Below are positions 1 to 6,711 of a stretch of DNA of 6,860 bases, one piece after another. The translations under genes and the position numbers were made by a program. Below the pieces are notes generated by a model that searched no databases, was not told where the DNA came from, and worked only from the letters and a program-made list of their open reading frames with translations. Within the stretch, counting starts at the first letter, position 1. Every line of letters starts with the position of its first letter. The DNA is taken from positions 1 through 6,860 of the forward strand of contig CAMDOP010000175.1 in assembly GCA_945903675.1 (NCBI GenBank), in the 5' to 3' direction. Source of the DNA: Crenothrix polyspora. GTDB taxonomy: Bacteria; Pseudomonadota; Gammaproteobacteria; Methylococcales; Methylomonadaceae.

Positions 1-144
1 GTAATATCGTCAATTTGATTTATGTTTCATTAAGTCCGTAAGTCGTAGGGCTGTTTCGCGACAGCAAACCGCCAGCTCAATGCAGCACCGTAGCTCAGAA
101 ATGGTGGATTGCTAGCGCGCGAATCGACCTTACATTCATACATC
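1..144. other. Non-coding flank downstream of the operon
   Basis: No convincing gene was found here on either strand. The stretch is more GC-rich than the operon (about 57% by hand count over 61-120). It holds two short dyads: 50-65, a 5-bp perfect stem with a 6-nt loop, and 103-129, an 8-bp stem with one mismatch around a GC-rich loop. Neither is followed by a T-run on the minus strand, so neither reads as a classical intrinsic terminator. The 103-129 dyad lies just past the stop of the last small gene and could still be a transcript-end structure. The contrast in composition suggests that a boundary between the defence block and other DNA lies at or near this point; that is inference. Confidence 0.5.
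103..129 (-). other. Imperfect inverted repeat after the last gene
   Basis: The arms GGTGGATT (103-110) and AATCGACC (122-129) pair in 7 of 8 positions around an 11-nt GC-rich loop. It lies 15 nt beyond the stop codon of the 54-aa gene, where a transcription end would be expected. The minus-strand RNA continues with AUUUCUG after the stem, which is not a proper U-tract. It could be a weak terminator, an RNA 3'-end stabiliser or chance. Confidence 0.25.
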
Positions 145-309
145 TTACGAGTTTTCTAAGGTGACATCATAGAGATCACCCAGAGATAGCAAGAAATCAA
201 TATCCGCATCGGGATCAATATGCCCAACTAAAGCGTCGTCGTCTGCAATGGCTATTATATTTAGCATAGTTTGATTTAAATCCTTAATTTCTTGAACGGC
301 TGTCGTCAT
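145..309 (-). CDS. Small acidic hypothetical protein (54 aa)
   Basis: This is an intact short reading frame, ATG at 309-307 to TAA at 147-145, with a stop eight codons upstream of the ATG, so the start is well bounded. I do not recognise the product. It is very acidic: 10 Asp and 2 Glu against a single Lys and no Arg, with a central DDD run and an Asp-rich motif HIDPDADID near residues 30-38. No membrane segment or signal peptide is visible. It is the last gene of the minus-strand block, 47 nt after the 94-aa gene. The Shine-Dalgarno site is poor, so translation may depend on coupling, or the frame may not be expressed. A small acidic protein beside a restriction system could be a regulator, a partner or a DNA mimic, but nothing in the sequence decides this. 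Confidence 0.5.
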   Translation of the reverse strand: MTTAVQEIKDLNQTMLNIIAIADDDALVGHIDPDADIDFLLSLGDLYDVTLENS

Positions 310-356
310 AAGTTCAAGGGCCGTGATTTATTTCTAACTAGTCATCGACGAAATGA

Positions 357-641
357 TTAGTCAGCCTTAAAGTTGAAATTGATAAATGTGTAACTTTCTT
401 CATGCCTATTCATGGTTAAATCTGAATCCGTTTTTATCATGGGCGAACTTTTCGCTAAGGTTTTCACTTCCTCATCGGTAAGATCAGCAATATCTGAACT
501 TAAGAAAATAAAACTTTCAGCGGTTACTCCATCCCAGTTCCACATTTGATACAAAACATCGTAGTCATCTAAGGTGGCATTCAGCCCAAATAATATGTTT
601 GTTCCTTTTTCTATGGGTACTGCGTTAAATTTATTGTTCAT
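357..641 (-). CDS. Small acidic hypothetical protein (94 aa), mcrBC-linked
   Basis: The frame starts at ATG 641-639, preceded by a good ribosome site (AAGAGG, about 6 nt upstream), and ends with TAA at 359-357. It begins only 19 nt after the mcrC stop, so it is very probably co-transcribed with mcrC. I do not recognise the family. The protein is acidic (10 Asp and 6 Glu against 6 Lys and 1 Arg), has no evident signal peptide or membrane helix, and alternates hydrophobic and aromatic stretches (YQMWNWDG near residue 31; SYTFINFNF close to the C terminus) with a short charged helix-like stretch (ADLTDEEVKTLAK, residues 52-64). This pattern fits a small soluble alpha/beta domain. It could be an accessory, regulatory or protective factor of the McrBC system; that is suggested only by position. 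Confidence 0.75.
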   Translation of the reverse strand: MNNKFNAVPIEKGTNILFGLNATLDDYDVLYQMWNWDGVTAESFIFLSSDIADLTDEEVKTLAKSSPMIKTDSDLTMNRHEESYTFINFNFKAD

Positions 642-660
642 AAGCTACCTCTTAAATAGA

Positions 661-1962
661 CTAGAATCTTTCAATAATACTGTTTGCAGATTTCTCGGGT
701 TCTTTTAAATCAAAAGGAAAGACATCAAGCTTTAAATCACCCCCTAGATTAAACTGCCTCGGCTCGTCCGTAAGCTTTTTCCATTTTGGATAAATCAACA
801 TAAGCTTGCCTGCAGCACGCTCAAGATATTTATGCCCGTAAGCAAACATTTGGTAGATGTCAGACTGGCTAATGCTCGATTTTGGATCATCTTTACCGTT
901 TTGATATGTGGCATTTTGATCAATTAACTTCCACTTGGTATCTAAAATACCTATAACTTTGCTATTTTTAAAAATAGCTAAATCAGGTTTTAGTAAAAAA
1001 GCTTTAGGTGCTTCTGATAAATATTTGCTACTTATTTGGGTTTTGACTACATATTCTGCATGGTTTTGGCTAGCAGTCTTTTGCAATATTTTAGCGACAT
1101 ACCTTTCAAACAACGACTCCATTGGAAATAGAAAAGAAATGCCTGCATGATCACCTTTTATAGCAAAAGGGCTTTGGTGATTTAAAATCAATTTTACCCA
1201 AGGCAATAATGCCCTGTAACTAATCATATCCCGACTATCACGCCAAAGGCTAAAGTCAGTTTTATGGTCGGAAGATTTCGGAATGTCATTGAAGGCAAAA
1301 CGAAGCTCTCTGGCTAGTTTTTGGTTTTTGTCAGATTTACTCCATCTTGCCACTTGCACCAAAGCAGCATGAATTAAGCGATTTTCGGCACGATCTTCAG
1401 AAAATACATCGTAAGCAATCCGAAACAAATGCTGTTTACCTACAGGTTGATTTAGTTGCTGTGATACAAGTAATTGTCCCTTTAAAAACTTTTCTTCTGC
1501 CTCTATGCGTTGGTAGTCTTTACGGATGCCTTTTCTAACAACATCCGCTAATTTATGTAAAAACCGATTAATTAATATTTCTGGCAGAGGTTTATCAAAA
1601 AGTACCAAGCTGGCATCAGTGGTTTCAAGATAGGTTAAATCATCTATCTCAAAAAGCATTCTTACAAGTAGCTCTCGAGTTTCTTTAGTATCTTGTCCAT
1701 CTACATTAGTTTTAGGTAATATTTCTAAATGTGTACCATCCGGTGTAGTAATAACGCCGACAAAATTTACAACCTGCAAAGCTTTTTTGCCCTTATAGGA
1801 GCCTGATTTAATGAATCTATTTCCTTTGTCATTGCTGTATGCATAGCCCTCAAGATATTTCCATGCTTCTGGATTTACACTGCAGAGATCTAATTGATTA
1901 GCTTCATAACCTTGCTCATCTTGGATAATGTAAGCAAACTCACGGATACATAATTCTCTCAT
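661..1962 (-). CDS. mcrC: McrC-family nuclease subunit of McrBC
   Basis: McrC is the endonuclease partner that joins the McrB GTPase ring and cuts DNA when McrB translocates. From ATG 1962 the protein has 433 residues, a usual or slightly long size for McrC. The N-terminal and middle part shows the McrC pattern, including the conserved stretch around LKGQLLVSQQL and the DVFSEDRAENRLIHAAL segment. The C-terminal part carries the PD-(D/E)xK nuclease core: Asp327 in KPDLAIF, then Asp341 and Lys343 in ILDTKWK, followed by the SDIYQMFAYGHKYL helix typical of this fold. All key residues are present, so it should be active. A TTG one codon upstream is also in frame, but the ATG forms a TGATG overlap with the mcrB stop, the classic coupled arrangement, so I chose the ATG. 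The stop is TAG at 663-661. Its G+C is somewhat higher than that of mcrB. Confidence 0.93.
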   Translation of the reverse strand: MRELCIREFAYIIQDEQGYEANQLDLCSVNPEAWKYLEGYAYSNDKGNRFIKSGSYKGKKALQVVNFVGVITTPDGTHLEILPKTNVDGQDTKETRELLVRMLFEIDDLTYLETTDASLVLFDKPLPEILINRFLHKLADVVRKGIRKDYQRIEAEEKFLKGQLLVSQQLNQPVGKQHLFRIAYDVFSEDRAENRLIHAALVQVARWSKSDKNQKLARELRFAFNDIPKSSDHKTDFSLWRDSRDMISYRALLPWVKLILNHQSPFAIKGDHAGISFLFPMESLFERYVAKILQKTASQNHAEYVVKTQISSKYLSEAPKAFLLKPDLAIFKNSKVIGILDTKWKLIDQNATYQNGKDDPKSSISQSDIYQMFAYGHKYLERAAGKLMLIYPKWKKLTDEPRQFNLGGDLKLDVFPFDLKEPEKSANSIIERF

Positions 1963-1994
1963 CAACTCAAACCTGTTGAGTCCTGTTGAGTTGA
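1962..1994 (-). promoter_or_regulatory. mcrB-mcrC junction hairpin over the mcrC start
   Basis: A perfect 9-bp inverted repeat (1962-1970 and 1986-1994, loop 1971-1985) spans the end of mcrB. In the mRNA the 3' arm contains the mcrB stop codon and the A of the mcrC ATG, while the loop and its edge hold two CAGG elements that resemble ribosome-binding sites. A second, shorter pairing (1965-1970 with 1976-1981, 5-nt loop) uses the same 3' arm and so excludes the first. This could make mcrC translation depend on ribosomes finishing mcrB. The pairing is seen in the sequence; the regulatory role is inference. Confidence 0.4.
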
Positions 1995-4670
1995 ATCAGT
2001 GACCTTATAGATATTAATGTAGGTTCCAGGTATAGCTAATAATTTCTCATTACGTGAGTAATTATTGCCAGTGGATAATCCAGGCACAGAATCCTTTACT
2101 TTATAAATATCTGATTCGCCGAGAACTTGGCTTATTTTATTCCAATCTTCAAAAAAGTATTCTTCAAGCAAAGGCAAAATATTTCTTCTAAACACAGATG
2201 CTAAATCTGTGATGGTCGAATCATCTGTCAATTTCATAAAAAAAGCATGACCGATAGTATGTTCACGGTCATAGAGTACTTCAATTCGATCATTAATAGT
2301 TTGAAGCATTTCTTGAATATCAACGCCCTCAATTTTTATACGCTTGCGACTCTTCTTATCTTCAATTAATGTAACGTCTGGCATCATTTCAATAAAATCG
2401 AATCGGCGACGTAATGCTGTATCAATGAGTGCTAATGAACGGTCAGCGGTATTCATCGTGCCTATGATGTATAAATTATCAGGTACCGTGAATGTTTCTT
2501 GAGAATAAGGCAATACAGCATCCATTGCTTCATCTGAACCAGCACGCTTAGTTGATTCAATCAGTGTAATTAATTCGCCGAATATACGAGAAGTATTACC
2601 TCGATTGATTTCATCAATGATAAGCACATAAGGCTCTCCTTTACCTTCTATAAAATCTGACCTTTTGTGGACAGCTAAAATTAACTTTTTATGATCACTA
2701 TCTTTAGGGTCAAACTTAGTTTCAGCCGTAATTTTTTTGTTTACGATTACATTATGGGTATCTATTACTTTTTTCCATACTTCCTCTAACTTATCACCAG
2801 ATAATTCGAGTTTACTGAATAAGGCTTCAATTGCTATTTTTTTAAAAATGCCGTCTTTTACGGAATAACTTATGCCTCCATCATTAGTTTCAGCTCTGAT
2901 ACCTTCTACAAAATCTTCGTAACTAAAGCTTTGATGAAAAGTAATAAATTCTATATGACCCTTTGCTTTAAGGGCATCAAATCTACACTTATCCTTAGAA
3001 TAACGATCTCCATATTCATCTTCGTCAACATTGATTGCAACTAAAACTTTTAAAGCTTCAGTAACTGTGTTGTATGTTTTACCTGTACCTGGTGGTCCGT
3101 AAAGTATTTGATTTAAAGAGTGCATTTTATTGCCTTTAGAATATGCTGCGTTATCTTGAGTTAAATCCTCAAGACTGAGATTAAATACAGGTAGAAGAAC
3201 ATCAGATTCAAAATATTTAAGATGTTCACTTATAACTTCTTCAACAGTTGAATTACTTGAAGGCATCCCCCCGAGTCTCAAATGCTTGCGATTAAGTTTT
3301 CTAACATCATAAGGTTCATCTAACATTATTACAGGCTTAAACTTACGACATTGTTGCCCTGGCATACCTTCAATTTCTTTAGATAGTTCACTTTCAAATT
3401 GACCTAGTAAAATAATCTTTGCATCTCTAACTAAGTAAAAATAATGATTAGGTTTAATTGCTTCCAATTTTTGGTTAAGTGGATTCTCTGGTAGAAAATT
3501 AGTGGCTACATATTTATTTTCTAATAACCGATTATGTTCCTCAACACTAAAATCTGTAATTCTCCCATGAGATATTTTCCAGATTTTTGGATACTTATCT
3601 TCATATTGTTTTGTTACTCCAAAATTACCAAATAAATCTTCTTGGATTTGCCATGGTAATAACATTCGTTCAACAAACTCTTGGGTATTACTCTTATCAA
3701 TGACACCTAATAAATTATTTAATTTATTAAACACTTTGTAATGCATTTCAACTGGATGCTTACTTTTATCCTCAAATATCGCGTCATGCAAATGCTTAAG
3801 TGTTTTTATATTACCAATAACACTGAAATGTTCTGGAAATAATGCACATAAAGCCCGACTGAGCTTTAATAGTGGCTTAGAACCACATCGCTGCTTTAAT
3901 TCATCAATTAATTCATCATATAATTTTTTATAATCGTCTAAAATTTTATTATCTTTAGCTATGATAGCATTTACTTTTTCTGAAAAAAGTTTTCGAAATT
4001 CTTCATCGTTTAGTGCATTTTCTATAGGAAACGAATTAGCTTGTCCGGTTGCGCATACTGCCTCAGAATTAAAAAGATTATTTAAAGTAACTAAGTTTTT
4101 TAGATCCACATCTGGTGCGCTATATTTCTTAATATGCTCACTTAAACCTTTCAGCCAACCGTTTCGAAGACCTTCATTTTCTTTAACTTTTATAGCAGAA
4201 GAAATAGCGATAGTTCTTAATTCATTATCTGAAATTATTTTATTTTGACGTAGATATCTAATTCTATTATCCATCTGCTCTTTGATGGATTCAGTTCTAC
4301 AAAAGCCACTATCTACGAATTTTCGTATAAGCTCAATGTCTTTTAACTTGTATTTTGTTTTTTCATCACCTGGATTAACGCCATCATGCTCAACAAGTTC
4401 ATTTAAAAAATCATTCTGAACCCCTTTACCAAAACGTTGAGAAAATAGATGATCAAACCTTAATCCTTTGCGTTTCCAATCATCCTCCTTAAAATTATAT
4501 TTTTTATTTATAAACGATATAATTTTGTCTCTATCTATCGAGCCATCTTCATTATCTGAAGCTTCATAAACTAAAGCTTGAAAAACAGGGTATAAAAGGC
4601 ATTGTAAATAGTTGCCTTCTGATTCTTCATAAACTGCTTTAAAAAAACTCTGCAATTCCTCTATATTCAT
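1962..4670 (-). CDS. mcrB: McrB-like AAA+ GTPase with long N-terminal region
   Basis: McrB is the target-recognising, GTP-hydrolysing motor of type IV restriction; it forms a hexamer that activates McrC. At 902 residues this protein is about twice as long as E. coli McrB. The C-terminal half is a canonical McrB motor: Walker A GPPGTGKT (525-532), the FHQSFSYEDFVEG block (578-590), Walker B LIIDEINR with Asp686-Glu687, the MNTADRS signature (739-745) that marks McrB-type GTPases, and an arginine-rich ALRRRF segment (752-757). The N-terminal 350 residues are mostly helical and charged, and I do not recognise them. Around residues 360-470 the pattern (KIWKISHGR with Trp364, later HYFYLVRD from His409 and LLGQFES) resembles EVE/PUA-fold readers of modified bases, which are known in McrB proteins. 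The ATG has AGGA 6 nt upstream. It lies 33 nt after the helicase stop and overlaps mcrC by 1 nt. The gene is very AT-rich, notably in its 5' half. Confidence 0.93.
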   Translation of the reverse strand: MNIEELQSFFKAVYEESEGNYLQCLLYPVFQALVYEASDNEDGSIDRDKIISFINKKYNFKEDDWKRKGLRFDHLFSQRFGKGVQNDFLNELVEHDGVNPGDEKTKYKLKDIELIRKFVDSGFCRTESIKEQMDNRIRYLRQNKIISDNELRTIAISSAIKVKENEGLRNGWLKGLSEHIKKYSAPDVDLKNLVTLNNLFNSEAVCATGQANSFPIENALNDEEFRKLFSEKVNAIIAKDNKILDDYKKLYDELIDELKQRCGSKPLLKLSRALCALFPEHFSVIGNIKTLKHLHDAIFEDKSKHPVEMHYKVFNKLNNLLGVIDKSNTQEFVERMLLPWQIQEDLFGNFGVTKQYEDKYPKIWKISHGRITDFSVEEHNRLLENKYVATNFLPENPLNQKLEAIKPNHYFYLVRDAKIILLGQFESELSKEIEGMPGQQCRKFKPVIMLDEPYDVRKLNRKHLRLGGMPSSNSTVEEVISEHLKYFESDVLLPVFNLSLEDLTQDNAAYSKGNKMHSLNQILYGPPGTGKTYNTVTEALKVLVAINVDEDEYGDRYSKDKCRFDALKAKGHIEFITFHQSFSYEDFVEGIRAETNDGGISYSVKDGIFKKIAIEALFSKLELSGDKLEEVWKKVIDTHNVIVNKKITAETKFDPKDSDHKKLILAVHKRSDFIEGKGEPYVLIIDEINRGNTSRIFGELITLIESTKRAGSDEAMDAVLPYSQETFTVPDNLYIIGTMNTADRSLALIDTALRRRFDFIEMMPDVTLIEDKKSRKRIKIEGVDIQEMLQTINDRIEVLYDREHTIGHAFFMKLTDDSTITDLASVFRRNILPLLEEYFFEDWNKISQVLGESDIYKVKDSVPGLSTGNNYSRNEKLLAIPGTYINIYKVTDSTQQDSTGLS
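1972..1991. repeat. 10-bp tandem repeat at the mcrB 3' end
   Basis: Two adjoining exact copies of CCTGTTGAGT (plus strand) occupy 1972-1981 and 1982-1991. They encode part of the last McrB residues (DSTQQDSTG). As the unit is not a multiple of three, gain or loss of one copy would change the McrB C terminus and the distance or frame relation to the mcrC start. It probably arose by slippage. Confidence 0.8.
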
Positions 4671-4703
4671 CGATTGTCCTAAAAATAAAATATATATTTG
4701 TTA

Positions 4704-6662
4704 TTATGTTTTCAACCTACAAAACAACCCAACCTTAGCCATCTGCGCCAAGCTATTCACTTTACATTGTTCCAAACCTTCATTAGATACGATGATTGCT
4801 AAGGCTTGTGCCCGAGAAACCGCGACATTGAGTCGATTAATATCCAAGACAAAATCTAAGCCTCTGGGCGATTCTGCTATATCGCTGATCGCCATGGAGA
4901 TAATAACCACTGGCGCCTCTTGGCCTTGAAACTTGTCGATGGTGCCTATTTTTAAAGTGCTGCCTAGCTTTTCTTTAAGCAGATTGACTTGCATGTTGTA
5001 AGGAGCAATCACCAGTATATCGGCATCGGTGATGGGGGCTTGTTGTCCGTCTTTATTAGTAAACGTGCCGGTTTTAAGTTCAGCGATTAGTTGTTGTACT
5101 AGCTGCACTTCTTCTACACTGCTTTGGCTGTTGCCTTCATGCTCTACGCTGACACTTAAGATGCCATGGGCTTTGCTAATCAAGCTGGGTTTAAGGAGGG
5201 TGATGGTTTGTTTGCTGTTGTAGGCATCGGCTTGTAATTTACCTTCGTAAACTATCTCAGATAACGGTGCGCACACGTCTGGATGCATACGGTAAGTACG
5301 TTCCAAAAATATGCCTTTATCGTCTGGAATAACAGCATGTTCCTTTAACATAAACTCTAAAGCAGAACTACCCGATAGACCCGGATGAGAGCCTTGTATG
5401 GGTTGCTCTAATTGCATTTGATCACCCATTAGTATGATGTTTTTGGCAGCGCCCGATACCGCCAGCAAATTAGCCAAGGCGACTTGGCTGGCTTCATCAA
5501 CAAACAAATAATCTAAAGGTGTTTCATATGCTATTTCTTTAGAAAAAGCATAAACAGTAGCGCCAATCACTTGAAAAAACACATAGGGTTGTTTTTTAGT
5601 AAACCCCATAGAACCGCGATACGCGAGTTGAGGGTATTTTTCAGCAGGGAACTTCTCTTCAAATAAGACTTGGGTCTTGAAACCATCGACCTTTGCCATA
5701 GGTATATCAGGTGATGATTTTGATACGGGTTCTAATAAATTCATGATGGCGGCATGACTATTCGACATAATGCCTACGCGACAACCTTCCTTGATGAGTT
5801 GCGAAATCACTTTTTCAGCCGTATAGGTTTTACCCGCACCCGGTGGGCCTTGTATGCACAAACAAGTTTCATCCATGGCTTTAACAGCAGTAATAATAGC
5901 GGACAAATAATCATGATTATCAGGGTATTGCTGCCTTGAAATCGGCAGAAGCGATTGTTGCCCAATAAAACGTGGATTGGCTTGGTTGATAAGGGTGGCT
6001 AATAACTTGGGCAATTGCCGTGTTTCAAAATAAGCTTCGGTAATTTCGCAGAGTCTATTTTCTAAGGTGTTGGTAAGAATGAGGGGTTCATCAGCAAACA
6101 AGCTGAGCGGTAATTGATTTAGTGCGTCTTGTTGGTCGGCATTAAGCACAAAGCTGATTTGGCTATAGTCCTCATCTTGCTCATCTATAGTGATCTTACT
6201 GACTTTTGCTGTGCTGTCTTTGATCGTCGCTGTATTTAGTTTATCGGTACGTAGCGGTTGGTCGTTTTTAAAGAGTGCGACACAACTGATCTTGCCATCT
6301 TTTTCTTCTTGGCTTTTAAGATTTGTTAGTTCAAAAACCACGGTGTCATCTTCAAATAGCTCATCATTAGTTTTGTTCTCACGTTCTCGATAAGTATAGT
6401 TTTTAGGCTTACGTTCACGCTCATAAAAGTGCAGCACAGAAGCCAGTAACGCGGCCTGTGGGTCTGCTTTTAAATCAGCGTGTGCTTCAAACTGATCAAG
6501 TAGTGCTTGTTGGCGTTGTATGAGTGCTTGGCGTTTTTGTTCGTTTTCTAGCTGTTTATCTGTTTTCGGAGGCACTACTTTAGTGATAACCTCGCCCACG
6601 GTAAAATTAATGTCATGGTCATGGGTGTTTCCCTTAAAACAAAGGACAACAAGAAAATACAC
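4704..6662 (-). CDS. SF1 UPF1/DNA2-like helicase, probably N-terminally truncated
   Basis: This is an ATP-dependent superfamily 1 helicase. All core motifs are present: Walker A GPPGAGKT (272-279), Walker B VDEAS with Asp389-Glu390, MGDQMQL around Asp414, RTYRMHPD with Arg455 and Arg458, DKFQGQE (Gln579 to Glu582), and the final arginine motif NVAVSRA with Arg617. Residues 36-60 form a charged, coiled-coil-like helix. The block ASVLHFYERERKP (74-86) through NDELFEDD resembles the region just before the helicase in large TM0106-type RecB-like nuclease/helicase proteins. Those proteins carry an N-terminal nuclease of several hundred residues, which is missing here. The frame opens with GTG at 6662 after a distant GGGAGG (11 nt); no early in-frame ATG exists, and residues 1-14 are encoded by the 92-bp repeat, so the start is uncertain. 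The stop is TAA, 33 nt before mcrB, suggesting joint transcription. Its G+C is higher than that of mcrB, so it may have a separate origin. Confidence 0.88.
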   Translation of the reverse strand: MYFLVVLCFKGNTHDHDINFTVGEVITKVVPPKTDKQLENEQKRQALIQRQQALLDQFEAHADLKADPQAALLASVLHFYERERKPKNYTYRERENKTNDELFEDDTVVFELTNLKSQEEKDGKISCVALFKNDQPLRTDKLNTATIKDSTAKVSKITIDEQDEDYSQISFVLNADQQDALNQLPLSLFADEPLILTNTLENRLCEITEAYFETRQLPKLLATLINQANPRFIGQQSLLPISRQQYPDNHDYLSAIITAVKAMDETCLCIQGPPGAGKTYTAEKVISQLIKEGCRVGIMSNSHAAIMNLLEPVSKSSPDIPMAKVDGFKTQVLFEEKFPAEKYPQLAYRGSMGFTKKQPYVFFQVIGATVYAFSKEIAYETPLDYLFVDEASQVALANLLAVSGAAKNIILMGDQMQLEQPIQGSHPGLSGSSALEFMLKEHAVIPDDKGIFLERTYRMHPDVCAPLSEIVYEGKLQADAYNSKQTITLLKPSLISKAHGILSVSVEHEGNSQSSVEEVQLVQQLIAELKTGTFTNKDGQQAPITDADILVIAPYNMQVNLLKEKLGSTLKIGTIDKFQGQEAPVVIISMAISDIAESPRGLDFVLDINRLNVAVSRAQALAIIVSNEGLEQCKVNSLAQMAKVGLFCRLKT

Positions 6663-6711
6663 AAAAAAACAGCCCTCCCAAGAGCGCAGTGAAGCTTTTC
6701 TTTGTATTTTA
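6620..6711. repeat. 92-bp tandem repeat, copy 1 (helicase-proximal)
   Basis: This unit is followed directly by an identical second copy at 6712-6803; identity continues 2 nt past the unit, giving 94 matching bases at a period of 92. Copy 1 supplies the GTG start and the first 14 codons of the helicase frame. As 92 is not a multiple of three, the two copies are read in different frames. Perfect identity indicates a recent duplication or an assembly artefact. Confidence 0.97.
6654..6710 (-). other. Nested stem-loop in repeat copy 1, over the helicase start
   Basis: On the minus strand the 17-nt arms at 6694-6710 and 6654-6670 pair at 16 of 17 positions in RNA, allowing two G-U pairs, with one A-G mismatch. 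The loop contains a second small hairpin (6672-6687: two 6-nt arms, one G-G mismatch, TTGG loop) followed by a T7 run, so it also resembles a weak intrinsic terminator. The GTG start of the helicase lies in the 3' arm and its GGGAGG site (6674-6679) in the inner hairpin, so folding would hide both. Much of the outer stem is A-U and may be weak. Confidence 0.5.

Noticed and set aside
84..129. tRNA-like segment (GTAGCTCAG, and GCGAATCGACC further on)
   Set aside because: The 9-nt D-arm-like string has no matching GAGC partner, and no acceptor stem, anticodon arm or T-arm can be built at correct spacing.
30..130. Integron attC-like recombination site, because of the GC-rich dyads
   Set aside because: No GTTRRRY/RYYYAAC core pair flanks the dyads.
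145..309. Nucleotidyltransferase (MNT-like) fragment, because of the DADID motif
   Set aside because: The GS motif that must precede the acidic pair is missing and the frame is too short; likely coincidence.
338..360. Hairpin at the stop of the 94-aa gene as a terminator
   Set aside because: The 8-bp stem has an A-C mismatch, is AT-rich, overlaps the stop codon and has no U-tract after it.
935..6393. Plus-strand frames of about 60-95 codons inside mcrC, mcrB and the helicase
   Set aside because: They lie antisense to genes with complete conserved motifs, lack protein-like composition and are shadows of those genes.
6608..6622. lacZ-like start (ATGACCATGAC), suggesting vector sequence
   Set aside because: Similarity stops after about ten bases; the codons after it do not match lacZ and there are no other vector features.
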